Shown in pieces: positions 21,402 to 31,774 of a stretch of 43,956 bases of DNA. A model generated the notes under the pieces. It was given only the letters and a program-made list of their open reading frames with translations. It made no database searches and had not been told where the DNA came from. The stretch spans positions 1 to 43,956 of the forward strand of contig JAWKVW010000029.1 of assembly GCA_041397845.1 (NCBI GenBank), read 5' to 3'. The first letter of the stretch is position 1. Every line of letters begins with the position of its first letter. Source of the stretch: JAKPQE01 sp041397845. Its GTDB lineage: Bacteria; Pseudomonadota; Alphaproteobacteria; Rhizobiales; JAKPQE01. A program made the position numbers and the translations under genes.

Positions 21402-22298
21402 CTATTTGCCGGCGAGCGCCACCGCAATCACCGTCAGCGCCATGCCGGCAAGCTGCACCGCCGTCAACGTTTCGCCGAAAAGCCCCCAGGCGATGAGCGC
21501 CGTCACCGCCGGCACGAGATAGAGCAGCGCCGCGACCCGCGAGACCGCACCCCGCGAGATCATCACCATCAGCAGCGAAATCGCCCCGATCGACAGCACC
21601 AGCACCAGCCAGGACAGCGCGAAGACGAACTGGCCCGTCCACTCGACCTCGAAATGTTCGGTCAGGAGCGCCGCCGCGCCGACGAAGAAGAACGCGCCGA
21701 CATATTGCAGCACGATGCCGGACAGGAACGGCGTCCCGGTTGCAAACCGCTTCTGGTAGATCGTGCCGATCGTCATCGAGAACATCGCCGCGATAACCGC
21801 CGCGATCGTCGCCCCGTTGATGCCCTCGCCGGCGACCCCGAGCTTTGGCGCGACGACAAGGCCGATGCCGAGCAGGCCGATGCCAAGCCCCAGCCAGTGC
21901 CGGATCGTCACCGGCTCGCCGAGCATCCGCCCGGCGACAATGGCCGTGGCGATCGGCTGCAGGCCGACGATGAGCGCCGAGATGCCGGCCGGCATGCCGC
22001 GATGGATCGCCCAGAACACGCCGCCGAGATAACCGCCGTGAACGAGCACGCCGACCACCATGGCATGCAGTGCGCCGGTCCGGTTCGGCCACTTCTTGCC
22101 GAGGGCGGCGACGGCAACGACGAGGATGAGGACAACCGCGACGAAGCGCAAAAGCAGGAAGGTGAACGGCTCGGCATAGGGCGCCCCGAGCTTGGAGCCG
22201 ATATAGCCGGTCGACCAGAGCAGCACGAAAACCGCGGGCGTCGCCCGCAGCATCAGCGTCGTGCCGGTCGAGGATGTCGGTTCGGATTGGCCGGCCAT
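21402..22298 (-). CDS. DMT superfamily transporter (EamA type)
   Basis: A 298-residue membrane protein with ten hydrophobic segments arranged as two EamA repeats (about residues 16-142 and 160-295). Typical features include VFVLLWSTGYIGSKLGAPYAEPFTFLLLR in helix 1-2, HGGYLGGVFWAI, and in the second half GTIYQKRF. Members export amino acids or other metabolites; the substrate cannot be told from sequence. It lies downstream of ccr on the same strand, but a terminator separates them, so it is likely transcribed on its own. Confidence 0.85.
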   Translation of the reverse strand: MAGQSEPTSSTGTTLMLRATPAVFVLLWSTGYIGSKLGAPYAEPFTFLLLRFVAVVLILVVAVAALGKKWPNRTGALHAMVVGVLVHGGYLGGVFWAIHRGMPAGISALIVGLQPIATAIVAGRMLGEPVTIRHWLGLGIGLLGIGLVVAPKLGVAGEGINGATIAAVIAAMFSMTIGTIYQKRFATGTPFLSGIVLQYVGAFFFVGAAALLTEHFEVEWTGQFVFALSWLVLVLSIGAISLLMVMISRGAVSRVAALLYLVPAVTALIAWGLFGETLTAVQLAGMALTVIAVALAGK

Positions 22299-22387
22299 CG
22301 CGCCACCTCGCTGTTCGGGCGCGACGATTCGCGCAGCCGGTCGCCGATGACATAGCGCAGCCGCGCCGGCTGTGCGAGGCCGGCGCC

Positions 22388-22422
22388 AAAAGAAACCGGC
22401 GGCAGGAGGCCCGCCGCCGGTT
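22388..22422 (-). terminator. Rho-independent terminator after ccr
   Basis: On the minus strand AACCGGCGGC (22413-22422) pairs with GCCGCCGGTT (22394-22403) across a nine-base loop, followed by TCTTTT. It starts about 30 bases past the ccr stop. Confidence 0.72.
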
Positions 22423-22452
22423 CGAATTCACGCAGACACCCGAGCCGCCGGC

Positions 22453-23739
<1,287 letters not shown>

Positions 23740-23817
23740 GATTGTTCTGTCCTGTTCCCGGTATTGTTCGTTGTCGTTGCCGCCGCGGTCGGTGCCGCCA
23801 GCGGGATATCTCTATAT

Positions 23818-23829
23818 TGCGCCGCAAAA
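23818..23829 (-). promoter_or_regulatory. Palindromic element upstream of ccr, shared with mcd
   Basis: TTGCGCCGCAA at 23817-23827 is a perfect odd palindrome. The 12 bases 23818-23829 differ from 20381-20392 upstream of mcd only at the central base. It is about 80 bases before the ccr start. Toward ccr the minus strand continues AATATAGAGATA, a plausible -10 region, so the element would lie at or near -35. Confidence 0.55.
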
Positions 23830-24054
23830 AAACGGCCATGTAAAGCCCTTCTCGCGGCTTCCCTTCGCGTAAGGTTGCGGAAATTATCGAAAAGCCAACG
23901 CTTCTGCGCTATCCGACATATTTCTTATTGGCCGATGGTCGAATGGCCTCGAATCCGCGAATATCCGCTGGCGCGTCGAATCCGCAGGCCACGGGAAGGG
24001 GCGATGTGCCGCTTCCGCGACGGAAGCGACGCCAGCAACGGGAACCGGCACGCA

Positions 24055-24333
24055 ATGTTTCATCTTTTCTCCGATAGCATCACCTCCGCCGGCATCGTCG
24101 GCATCTTCATCGTCGGCTTCATCGCCGGCTGGGCCGCCGAGTTCATCATGGGCCGGGCCGGCTATGGCGTGGTGATGAACTCCTTCGTCATCATGGCCGG
24201 CATTGTCGGCGGCCTGCTTGGCCTTGCCTATTTCGGCCACCGGGTCGATGACAACATCGTCCTGACCATGGCCGCCGCTGCCGGCGGCGGCGCCGGCCTC
24301 CTCATTTTCCTGGCGATTTTGCGCAAGCTTTGA
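24055..24333 (+). CDS. Small membrane protein, loosely GlsB/YeaQ-like
   Basis: A 92-residue protein with three hydrophobic segments (about residues 13-31, 41-60 and 68-88) rich in Gly and Ala. The segment GFIAGWAAEFIMGRAGYGVV followed by a Gly-rich second helix (GIVGGLLGLAYFG) resembles the GlsB/YeaQ/YmgE layout, but the match is by eye and weak. The ATG at 24055 has GGGAA upstream. The surrounding frame is open much further upstream but that stretch is the shadow of ccr. It is divergent from ccr and about 200 bases before ecm; the 24334-24532 gap contains no gene. Confidence 0.6.
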   Translation: MFHLFSDSITSAGIVGIFIVGFIAGWAAEFIMGRAGYGVVMNSFVIMAGIVGGLLGLAYFGHRVDDNIVLTMAAAAGGGAGLLIFLAILRKL

Positions 24334-24532
24334 AGGCCCGGCCCTTCATGCCGCGCTGCAGCGTGGTACAAAGGACGGAGAGACAACCGCCTTCCAAGCG
24401 GTTATCACCTGTTTCCATAAGGAGAATTCCGCCCGCGCCGGCCTTTTCGCGGCGACGGCGGACGCAACGGACGGGGCAACCGCGCGATCAGGCACAAGGC
24501 GCTGCCCCACTCAGCCCGCGGGGGGTCATGCC

Positions 24533-26518
24533 GTGAGTGATGCCAAGTCGAACCGGGACAAGCCGTGGATCTTCCGCACCTATGCGGGCCACTCGACCGC
24601 AGCCGAGTCCAACCGGCTCTACCGCACCAACCTGACCAAGGGCCAGACCGGCCTGTCGGTGGCCTTCGACCTGCCGACCCAGACCGGCTATGACCCCGAC
24701 CATGCCCTCGCCCGCGGCGAGGTCGGCAAGGTCGGCGTGCCGATTTCCCATCTCGGCGACATGCGCCAGCTCTTCGACGGCATTCCGCTCGAGCGCATGA
24801 ACACCTCGATGACCATCAATGCCTGCGCGCCCTGGCTGCTGGCGCTTTATGCCGCCGCCGCCGACGAGCAGGGCGCCGACCGCAGGAAGCTGGCCGGCAC
24901 CACCCAGAACGACATCATCAAGGAATACCTGTCGCGCGGCACCTATGTGTTCCCGCCGGCGCCCTCGATGCGCCTGACCACCGACGTCATCGCCTGGACC
25001 TATACCGAAATGCCGGTCTGGAACCCGATGAACGTCTGCTCCTACCATCTGCAGGAGGCCGGCGCGACGCCGGTGCAGGAACTCGCCTTCGCCCTTGCCA
25101 ATGCGATTGCCGTCCTCGACGCGGTCAAGGCCTCCGGCGTCGTGCCGCCGGCCGAGTTCCCCGAGGTCGTCGGCCGCATCTCCTTCTTCGTCAATGCCGG
25201 CATGCGCTTCATCACCGAGATGAGCAAGATGCGCGCCTTCGTTGATCTCTGGGACGAGATCTGCCTTGCCCGCTATGGCGTCGAGGACCCGAAGATGCGC
25301 CGCTTCCGCTATGGCGTGCAGGTCAATTCCCTCGGCCTCACCGAGCAGCAGCCCGAGAACAACGTCTACCGCATCCTCATCGAGATGCTGGCCGTCGTCC
25401 TGTCGAAGAAGGCCCGCGCCCGCGCCGTCCAGCTTCCGGCCTGGAACGAGGCCCTTGGCCTGCCGCGCCCGTTCGACCAGCAATGGTCGCTGCGCATGCA
25501 GCAGATCGTCGCCTATGAGACCGACCTGCTCGAATATGGCGACATCTTCAACGGCTCGGTCGAGATCGACCGCAAGGTCGAGGCCCTGAAGGACGAGGCC
25601 CGCGCCGAGCTTGCCCGCATCGACGAGATGGGCGGCGCCGTCTCGGCCATCGAGAACAGCTACATGAAGCGCGCGCTCGTCGAATCGAACGCCCGCCGTC
25701 TCGCTGCCATCGAGGCCGGCGACAGCGTCGTCGTCGGCGTCAATCGCTGGACCGAGACCGAGGACTCGCCGCTGACCACCGGCGACGGCGCTATCCTCAC
25801 CGTGCCCGAGACCGTCGAGGCCGAGGCGATCGAGCGCATCAAGGCCTGGCGCGAGAGCCGCGACGGCAAGGCCGTTGCCGCCGCGCTCGACGAGCTCGCC
25901 GCCGCCGCCCGCGACGGCACCAACATCATGGAACCCTCGATCGCCTGCGCCAAGGCCGGCGTCACCACCGGCGAATGGGGCGAGACCCTGCGCCGCGTGT
26001 TTGGCGAATTCCGCGCCCCGACCGGCGTCGGCGCCGCCGCCCGCCCCGATGCCGGCGACCTTGCCGAGGTCCGCACCGCCGTCGACGCCGTCTCGGCCCG
26101 TCTCGGCCGGCGCCTCAAGTTCCTCGTCGGCAAGCCGGGCCTCGACGGCCATTCCAACGGCGCCGAGCAGATCGCCGTGCGGGCCCGCGATTGCGGCATG
26201 GAAGTCGTCTATGAGGGCATCCGCCTGACCCCGGCCCAGATCGTCAATGCCGCCCTCGAGGAAGGCGCCCACGTCATCGGCCTGTCGATCCTCTCCGGCT
26301 CGCACCTCGCCCTCGTCCGCGACGTCATGGAGCGCATGCGGGCGAACGGTCTCGACGACGTGCCGGTCATTGTCGGCGGCATCATCCCGGCCGAGGACGA
26401 GGTGACGCTGAAGGCCATGGGCGCCGCGGCGGTCTATACGCCGAAGGACTTCCAGCTCACCGACATCATGGCCGACATCGTCCGCATCGTCGACGCCGGC
26501 CTCGACAAGGCCGCCTGA
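24533..26518 (+). CDS. ecm: Ethylmalonyl-CoA mutase (coenzyme B12-dependent)
   Basis: A 661-residue single-chain mutase that rearranges (2R)-ethylmalonyl-CoA to methylsuccinyl-CoA, the substrate of Mcd. The N-terminal barrel shows FDLPTQTGYDPDH and NTSMTINA, and the C-terminal B12 domain (about residues 525-661) has DGHSNG with the cobalt-ligating His540, GLSILSGSH and VIVGGIIP. The clade call (ethylmalonyl rather than methylmalonyl mutase) rests on length and on ccr and mcd nearby; a methylmalonyl-CoA mutase would normally be about 710-730 residues. The GTG start follows GGGGGG. The 728-residue open frame on the other strand is a shadow. Confidence 0.9.
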   Translation: MSDAKSNRDKPWIFRTYAGHSTAAESNRLYRTNLTKGQTGLSVAFDLPTQTGYDPDHALARGEVGKVGVPISHLGDMRQLFDGIPLERMNTSMTINACAPWLLALYAAAADEQGADRRKLAGTTQNDIIKEYLSRGTYVFPPAPSMRLTTDVIAWTYTEMPVWNPMNVCSYHLQEAGATPVQELAFALANAIAVLDAVKASGVVPPAEFPEVVGRISFFVNAGMRFITEMSKMRAFVDLWDEICLARYGVEDPKMRRFRYGVQVNSLGLTEQQPENNVYRILIEMLAVVLSKKARARAVQLPAWNEALGLPRPFDQQWSLRMQQIVAYETDLLEYGDIFNGSVEIDRKVEALKDEARAELARIDEMGGAVSAIENSYMKRALVESNARRLAAIEAGDSVVVGVNRWTETEDSPLTTGDGAILTVPETVEAEAIERIKAWRESRDGKAVAAALDELAAAARDGTNIMEPSIACAKAGVTTGEWGETLRRVFGEFRAPTGVGAAARPDAGDLAEVRTAVDAVSARLGRRLKFLVGKPGLDGHSNGAEQIAVRARDCGMEVVYEGIRLTPAQIVNAALEEGAHVIGLSILSGSHLALVRDVMERMRANGLDDVPVIVGGIIPAEDEVTLKAMGAAAVYTPKDFQLTDIMADIVRIVDAGLDKAA

Positions 26519-26676
26519 GCAGGACATCCGGGCGCTCGACCGGGCGCCCCCGTCGCTCCACGACACCTCCGCAACAGCCGGCCCGGCAGCCCCGCGCCGG
26601 TCGCCTTCCCGTTCCTGCTTCCTATAATGACGGAAACAGCGATGCGGAACGACCGGACAAGAGGAGCCTGCCACTC

Positions 26677-27072
26677 ATGACCTATCACCTGACCGCCATG
26701 GCCAAGGGCGAATTTGACGAGGTCTGCGACCGCGTCATTGCCGAGCTGAAGAAGGAAGGCTTCGGCGTCCTCACCGAGATCGACGTCAAGGCGACCCTGA
26801 AGGCCAAGCTCGACATCGACTTCCGCCCGTACCGCATCCTCGGCGCCTGCAATCCGCCGCTCGCCCATCAGGTGCTTGAAGCCGAAGACAAGGTCGGCGT
26901 CCTGCTGCCCTGCAACGTCGTCGTGCAGGATCGCGGCAACGGCAAAATCGAGGTCTCCGCCATGGACCCGGCAGCCGCCATGTCGGTCGTGGACAACGTC
27001 GAGAAGATTTCGGTGATCGCCGGCGCGGTGCGCGACCGGCTGCAGCGTGTCGTTGACGCCGTCGCTGCCTGA
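26677..27072 (+). CDS. DUF302 domain protein
   Basis: A 131-residue protein. DUF302 features: a short beta-alpha start (FDEVCDRVIAELKKEGFGVLTEIDVKATLKAKL), the YRILGACNPPLAHQVL core and GVLLPCNVVVQD. There is no signal peptide. Cysteines in GACNPP and LPCNVV are at family-conserved places. The biochemical role of DUF302 proteins is not established; some occur near sulfur or metal genes. The start follows AGAGGAG. It ends 27 bases before the convergent histidine kinase gene and does not share a clear operon with ecm, which ends 158 bases upstream. Confidence 0.85.
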   Translation: MTYHLTAMAKGEFDEVCDRVIAELKKEGFGVLTEIDVKATLKAKLDIDFRPYRILGACNPPLAHQVLEAEDKVGVLLPCNVVVQDRGNGKIEVSAMDPAAAMSVVDNVEKISVIAGAVRDRLQRVVDAVAA

Positions 27073-27098
27073 CTGCCCTCGTTTCGCAAGGGCCGCCT

Positions 27099-28277
27099 TC
27101 AGCAGGGGCGTTCGGTCAGCCGGCAGAGCGTCTCGTAGAGTTTTCGCAACTGGATCGGCTTGGCGAGAACGGCGGCAAACTTCGCGCCGTTCTCGACGAG
27201 GCGCCGATCCTCCATCGGGCTTGCCGTCAGCGCCACCACCGGCAGCGCCGCGCAGTCCGGGCAGAGCTCCCGAAGCCGCATGGTCGTCTCGACGCCGTCC
27301 ATGTCCGGCATCCTGAGATCCATCAGCACGACGTCGAAGCTCTCGCCCGCCTCGATCGCCCGAAGCGCTGCCGCACCGCTGGCGACGGACTGGTAGGTGA
27401 CCGAAAACCGCTCCAGCAGCGTGCCGATCAGCGTCCGGTTGACCGCATTGTCGTCAACGACGAGCACCCTGACGCCGGTCAGCGGCTCGCCTTCGCTCGC
27501 CGTCCCGAGCTCGACCACCTCGCCCGGCACCGGCTCCGGCGCCGCCTGGCAGCCGACAACGGCGGTAAACGTCGTGCCGACCCCCTTGGTACTGACAAGA
27601 CCGAGGCCGCCGCCCATCCGTTCGGCGAGCGAGCGGGCGATCGTCAGGCCGAGCCCCGTCCCGCCATAATGCCGCGCCGTGCTGCGTTCGGCCTGCGCGT
27701 AGGGCAGGAAAACCCGCGCCTGCTGGTCCGGATCGAGGCCGATGCCGGTATCGGCGACCGAAAACACCAGCCGCAGCGCCTCGCGGCCATGATCGACCCT
27801 GACCGTCACCGTAACCGACCCCTCGTCGGTGAACTTGATCGCATTGTCGATGAGGTTGGCGAGAATCTGGCGAATGCGCAGCGGATCGCCGACGAGGCGC
27901 GGCGGCACCGTGCTGTCGAGCTCGAGGATGGCGTCGATGCCCTTGGCTTCGGCTGCCGGCCGGACAGCCTCGACCGCCGCCTCGAACAGCGCCGGCGGCG
28001 AGAACGGCCGTTCCTCGATCGAAAATGAGCCGGCCTCGAGCTTGGCGTGGTCGAGCAGGTCGCCGAGCAGCGAGTTCAGCATCACCGCCGCATCGTGCAG
28101 CATGTTGGCGTGACGCGTCTGGCGTTCGTCGAGCCGGCTTTCCAGCAGCAGCTCCGACGTTGTCAGAACGATACCGACCTGCGTGCGAAGATCATGCCCG
28201 ACGACCGCGAGAAAATCGACGTCGCCAGCCACGGAGGTCCGCTGTCGCTCGGGTGGCTTTTCCGCCTCGTCCCCCAT
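27099..28277 (-). CDS. Hybrid sensor histidine kinase without a sensor domain
   Basis: A 392-residue soluble protein. HisKA comes first (His28 in VVGHDLRTQ), then the ATPase domain with N-box NLIDNAIKF, DTGIGL and GGTGLGL (up to about residue 245), and a C-terminal receiver domain with the phospho-acceptor Asp320 in VLMDLRMPDMDG and LAKPI near the end. No PAS, HAMP or membrane segment precedes the H-box, so input must come from a partner or through the first 20 residues. No cognate response regulator or phosphotransferase is adjacent. It is convergent with the DUF302 gene and divergent from the AEC transporter. Confidence 0.9.
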   Translation of the reverse strand: MGDEAEKPPERQRTSVAGDVDFLAVVGHDLRTQVGIVLTTSELLLESRLDERQTRHANMLHDAAVMLNSLLGDLLDHAKLEAGSFSIEERPFSPPALFEAAVEAVRPAAEAKGIDAILELDSTVPPRLVGDPLRIRQILANLIDNAIKFTDEGSVTVTVRVDHGREALRLVFSVADTGIGLDPDQQARVFLPYAQAERSTARHYGGTGLGLTIARSLAERMGGGLGLVSTKGVGTTFTAVVGCQAAPEPVPGEVVELGTASEGEPLTGVRVLVVDDNAVNRTLIGTLLERFSVTYQSVASGAAALRAIEAGESFDVVLMDLRMPDMDGVETTMRLRELCPDCAALPVVALTASPMEDRRLVENGAKFAAVLAKPIQLRKLYETLCRLTERPC

Positions 28278-28514
28278 TCTTCCCTACTCGTCACGCCGGC
28301 CGCCCTCGGCTGCCGTCCGGCAATTGACGCATTGTGCAACGCGCCATACCGTCGTCTTCCGGACCCCCCGACGGCCACACGCCATCATCTGGCGGCCGCA
28401 GCCCGGAAAAACCTTTGCCGGCGGCAAGTAAACACCCGTTTTGTCCGGCCGTCGACCGTTTGTTTCCGTCGGGATACCGGACATTCCGTCACCTCTCTCC
28501 GGAGGCTTCTCGCG

Positions 28515-29468
28515 GTGCAGCAGATCGTCGACGTCATCCTGCCGGTCTTCGGGCTCATCGCCGTCGGCTGGCTGACGAGCCGCATCCGGCTGCTGGGAGA
28601 TGACGTTGGCGATGCTCTCGGCAATTTCGTTTTCACGATCGCCGTGCCGCTCCTGATCTTCCGCACTCTTGCCACCGCCGATTTCGCCGGCTCCTCCCCC
28701 TGGCCGCTCTGGATCGCCTATTTCACCGGCGCCGGTGTCTCCTGGGGCCTGGCCATTGCCATCATCCGCCTCGGCTTCGGCCGCGATGCGCGGGCCGGCG
28801 TCATTGCCGGCGTGTCCTCGTCCTTCTCCAACCTCGTGCTGGTCGGCACGCCACTGGTCATGACCGCATTCGGCGAGAAGGGCCTTGTCCCTGTCTTTCT
28901 CGTCGTCTCCGTCCAGTTGCCGGTGATGATGACCGTCTCGACGCTCCTCATCGAGCAGGCCGAGCGCCGCGAACGCGCCGCATCGCAAGGCCCCGGCGGC
29001 GCCAGCCTCGCGGCAACGCTCCTGCGCAACATCTTCACCAGTCCGATCATTCTCGGCATTCTCGCCGGCGCCCTCTGGCGCACGACCGGCCTTGCCATTC
29101 CCGGACCGATGAAAAGCCTCGTCGACGGCCTCGCCGCCACCGCCATTCCCTGCGCCCTGTTCTCCCTCGGCATGGGCCTGAAGCGCTATGGCATTGCCGG
29201 CAACATCGGCCCGGCTTTCCTGCTGACGGCGCTGAAGCTTCTCGTCATGCCGGCCGTCGTGTGGCTCGTCGTCAGCCGCTTTCCCGGCGTGCCGCCGATG
29301 TGGGTCAAGGTGCTGACCATCGGCGCGGCAACCCCGACCGGCGTCAATGCCTACCTTCTCGCCGTCCGCTTCCGGACCGGCCACGGCCTCGCCTCGAACA
29401 CGATCACGCTGTCGACCGCCCTCGCTGTCGTCACGGTGACGCTCTGGCTGCATTTCGTCGAGGGCTGA
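28515..29468 (+). CDS. AEC family transporter (auxin efflux carrier-like)
   Basis: A 317-residue integral membrane protein with ten hydrophobic segments in two halves. The start VDVILPVFGLIAVGWLTSRI, the SSSFSNLVLVGTPLVMTAFG stretch and the second-half GMGLKRYGI and GAATPTGVNAYLLA are typical of the bile/arsenite/riboflavin transporter superfamily branch called AEC. Bacterial members move small organic acids or unknown substrates. GTG 28515 is chosen from GGAGG at 28501-28505; the frame is open upstream over the kinase promoter, but that part lacks coding features. The 237-base gap upstream probably carries both divergent promoters. Confidence 0.87.
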   Translation: MQQIVDVILPVFGLIAVGWLTSRIRLLGDDVGDALGNFVFTIAVPLLIFRTLATADFAGSSPWPLWIAYFTGAGVSWGLAIAIIRLGFGRDARAGVIAGVSSSFSNLVLVGTPLVMTAFGEKGLVPVFLVVSVQLPVMMTVSTLLIEQAERRERAASQGPGGASLAATLLRNIFTSPIILGILAGALWRTTGLAIPGPMKSLVDGLAATAIPCALFSLGMGLKRYGIAGNIGPAFLLTALKLLVMPAVVWLVVSRFPGVPPMWVKVLTIGAATPTGVNAYLLAVRFRTGHGLASNTITLSTALAVVTVTLWLHFVEG

Positions 29469-29509
29469 ACAACCCTGAAATCACCGATCGCTTGCCGGTA
29501 TCCAGAAAC

Positions 29510-29550
29510 AAGGCGGCCTCCGTCCGGGGTGGGACGGAGGCCTGCTGTTT
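29510..29550. terminator. Bidirectional terminator between AEC gene and rpoH
   Basis: GGCCTCCGTCC (29515-29525) pairs perfectly with GGACGGAGGCC (29532-29542). T-rich sequence follows on the plus strand (TGCTGTTTGTCTT) and on the minus strand (GCCTTGTTTC). The two flanking genes are convergent. Confidence 0.75.
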
Positions 29551-29591
29551 GTCTTCGGCAAGGTCAGGCGTGCCGAAGATGATGAAGCCGC

Positions 29592-30458
29592 TCAGACGAA
29601 CGCGGCGCCGTCCGACTGCGAGCGCAGCAGCGCGGCCTTCAGCTTCTCCAGCGCCCGGTTCTCGATCTGGCGCACGCGCTCCTTGGAAATGCCAAGCCGC
29701 TCGCCGAGAGCCTCGAGCGTCACGCCGTCTTCCGACAGGCGCCGCTCGTGCACGATCTTCAGCTCGCGCTCGCTCAGCACGCCGAGCGCATTCTTCAGCC
29801 AGTTCGCCCGGCGCTCGGTGTCGATCGCCTCGCTGACCATCTCGTCCGGCAGCGGCTGGTCGCAGACGAGGAAGTCGACGCGATCCGCGCCCGCCCCGTC
29901 CTGCTCGCCGATCGGCGCATTGAGCGAGGTGTCCGGTCCGGAAAGCCGCGCATCCATCAGCGCGACGTCGGCCGCCGATACGCCGATCTTCTCGGCAATC
30001 TCGTTGTACATCTGCGAGGCCGGCATCGGCTCGGCGCCCTGCTGCAGCTTCGCCCGCAGGCGGCGCAGATTGAAGAACAGGGCCTTCTGCGCCGACGACG
30101 TGCCGCCGCGAACGATCGACCAGTTGCGCAGCACATAGTCCTGGATCGAGGCGCGAATCCACCAGGTCGCATAGGTCGAGAAGCGGACGTTGCGATCCGG
30201 CTCGAACCGGGCCGCGGCCTCGAGAAGACCGATGTGCCCTTCCTGGATGAGATCGCTCATCGACAGGCCGAAATAGCGGAACTTGGCGGCAAGCGCGATA
30301 ACGAGGCGCATATGGGCAGCCGTCAGGCGATGCAGGGCCGCTTCATCACCCTCATCCTTCCAGCGCACCGCCAGCTCGTGCTCTTCATCCCGCTCGAGAT
30401 AAGGGGCTTCCATCGCGGCCTTGACGAAACGGCGGCGATTGCTCGTCTGTCTGGTCAT
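29592..30458 (-). CDS. rpoH: RNA polymerase sigma-32 family factor (RpoH2-like)
   Basis: A 288-residue sigma factor. Region 2 shows DLIQEGHIGLLEAAARF and VRFSTYATWWIRASIQDYVLRNWSIVR; the RpoH-box-like stretch QKALFFNLRRLR follows; region 4 has LGERLGISKERVRQIENRALEKLK. This places it in the heat-shock sigma family. Alphaproteobacteria usually have two or more; divergence of the RpoH box region and location near carD suggest RpoH2, often linked to oxidative or singlet-oxygen stress, but this is inference. The start follows AAGGAGGTGC, an excellent ribosome binding site. The promoter probably lies in the A/T-rich stretch 30525-30560. Confidence 0.9.
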   Translation of the reverse strand: MTRQTSNRRRFVKAAMEAPYLERDEEHELAVRWKDEGDEAALHRLTAAHMRLVIALAAKFRYFGLSMSDLIQEGHIGLLEAAARFEPDRNVRFSTYATWWIRASIQDYVLRNWSIVRGGTSSAQKALFFNLRRLRAKLQQGAEPMPASQMYNEIAEKIGVSAADVALMDARLSGPDTSLNAPIGEQDGAGADRVDFLVCDQPLPDEMVSEAIDTERRANWLKNALGVLSERELKIVHERRLSEDGVTLEALGERLGISKERVRQIENRALEKLKAALLRSQSDGAAFV

Positions 30459-30595
30459 GATGCACCTCCTTCCGTCGAAGCCGCTCGGGCTTCAAGTGCC
30501 TGAATGAAAGGGCTCATTAACGAACCCTAATTTTATAATTCTTATAATTCGCATTATCTACATCCGACTTTCGACAGAAGCAACCGCAAAACGCA

Positions 30596-30631
30596 GAAAT
30601 CGGGCCCGGCGTTCCCGCCGGACCCGATTTC
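30596..30631 (-). terminator. Terminator after carD
   Basis: A long palindrome pairs GAAATCGGG and CCGGCG with CGCCGG and CCCGATTTC, with one mismatch and a short loop, followed on the minus strand by TGCGTTTTGC. It begins about 40 bases past the carD stop and insulates rpoH. Confidence 0.7.
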
Positions 30632-30671
30632 GCAGTTAAATTTTCGTGAGGTCGCCGTGAGGGCGGAGCGA

Positions 30672-31247
30672 TCAGGCGGCTTCGTCCTGCTCGTCGTCCT
30701 CGGCCGCGCCGGCGGTCTTCTCGCCGCGCTTCGGGCTCTTGGCAAGGCTCTGCTCGATCTTGCGGATCGCTTCGGTCTCGGTCAGCCGGCCGACGGCCGC
30801 GACTTCCCGCGCCATCCGGTCGAGGGCCGCCTCATAGAGCTGGCGCTCGCTGTAGGACTGCTCCGGCTGCGTGTCGGACCGGTAGAGGTCGCGCACCACT
30901 TCGGCAATCGCGATGAGATCGCCGGAATTGATCTTGGCCTCGTATTCCTGCGCCCGCCGGCTCCACATGGTCCGCTTGACCCGGGCCCGGCCGCGCACGG
31001 TCGCCAGCGCCTTTTCGACGACGTCCGGCTCCGACAGCTTGCGCATGCCCACGGCCGCGATCTTCGCGGTCGGTACGCGCAGCGTCATCTTGTCCTTTTC
31101 GAAATTGATCACGAACAGCTCGAGCTTGAGGCCGGCAACCTCCTGCTCTTCGATACTGACGATCTGACCGACGCCGTGGGCCGGATAAACGATGAACTCG
31201 TTGGTCTTGAAGCCCTGCCGCTGCGCGGTCTTCTTCGCTGTCGCCAT
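30672..31247 (-). CDS. CarD family transcriptional regulator
   Basis: A 191-residue DNA- and RNA polymerase-binding protein. The N-terminal Tudor-like RNAP interaction domain begins NEFIVYPAHGVGQIVSIEEQ; the C-terminal helical DNA-binding part includes the conserved WSRRAQEYEAKINSGD stretch (Trp involved in open-complex stabilisation in mycobacterial CarD). CarD acts at the promoter fork, including rRNA promoters. There is an N-terminal Lys-rich and a C-terminal acidic tail. It follows fdxA on the same strand after a 527-base gap and is followed by its own terminator. Confidence 0.93.
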   Translation of the reverse strand: MATAKKTAQRQGFKTNEFIVYPAHGVGQIVSIEEQEVAGLKLELFVINFEKDKMTLRVPTAKIAAVGMRKLSEPDVVEKALATVRGRARVKRTMWSRRAQEYEAKINSGDLIAIAEVVRDLYRSDTQPEQSYSERQLYEAALDRMAREVAAVGRLTETEAIRKIEQSLAKSPKRGEKTAGAAEDDEQDEAA

Positions 31248-31774
31248 ACTCTGTCCTACTCCTCAGCTCCGTTCGCTTCCCCGTCGGCGCCGCCATGCGG
31301 CGCGGGGGAAGGAGGGTGTCGCCGCCCCTTCGGCCCTTCGGACCGGCCGCACGACGGCATCGCCGCGTGTCCCTTGCCTGTCCGCTTTGCCGGGCCGGTC
31401 AGCGTCCCACCAAGACCAGTGCCGACCCGTATCAATCGTTATTGCCTCCACCGCCCCGGACCGTTGTTCCGGTACGAAAAGACCTTTCAGTCCCGTCTCC
31501 GGTTCAGCGGTACAGCTTCCCACTGCGGCAACCCGTTACTGGACCGACCGCGCATTCCCGGGACTCATTGTGCGTGACATAAATAATCCCCCAAACGCGG
31601 GGGCTTTGAAGGTGGAGGTGAATTACGACTGTACCTGACCTTATAGCATGAATCGGCGGATTTTCAAAGGGATGCTCAACAAAGAGTTAACCCGCCCGGC
31701 GCCCGGGCGGGTCTTGCAATCGGTGGCCGGCCGCCAATTCGGCCGGCGAGCAGCGTTTTTGCCGATGCTGCGGC
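31248..31774. other. Non-coding gap between fdxA and carD with two hairpins
   Basis: No convincing gene is seen; the open frames here have no family features. The fdxA end is followed by two strong hairpins on the minus strand, at 31726-31747 (GCCGGCCG/CGGCCGGC) and 31690-31712 (ACCCGCCCGG/CCGGGCGGGT); either could end fdxA transcription. A smaller hairpin (CCCCC/GGGGG) is near 31589-31604. The rest must contain the carD promoter, but no clear -35/-10 pair stood out. Confidence 0.5.

Noticed and set aside
24440..24460. Possible third copy of the mcd/ccr element upstream of ecm
   Set aside because: TTTTCGCGGCGA has an inserted base and lacks the palindromic TTGCG/CGCAA arms; the resemblance is within chance for GC-rich DNA.
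24488..26674. 728-codon minus-strand open frame opposite ecm
   Set aside because: It is antisense to ecm, with low-complexity Gly/Asp/Ala composition and no recognisable motif.
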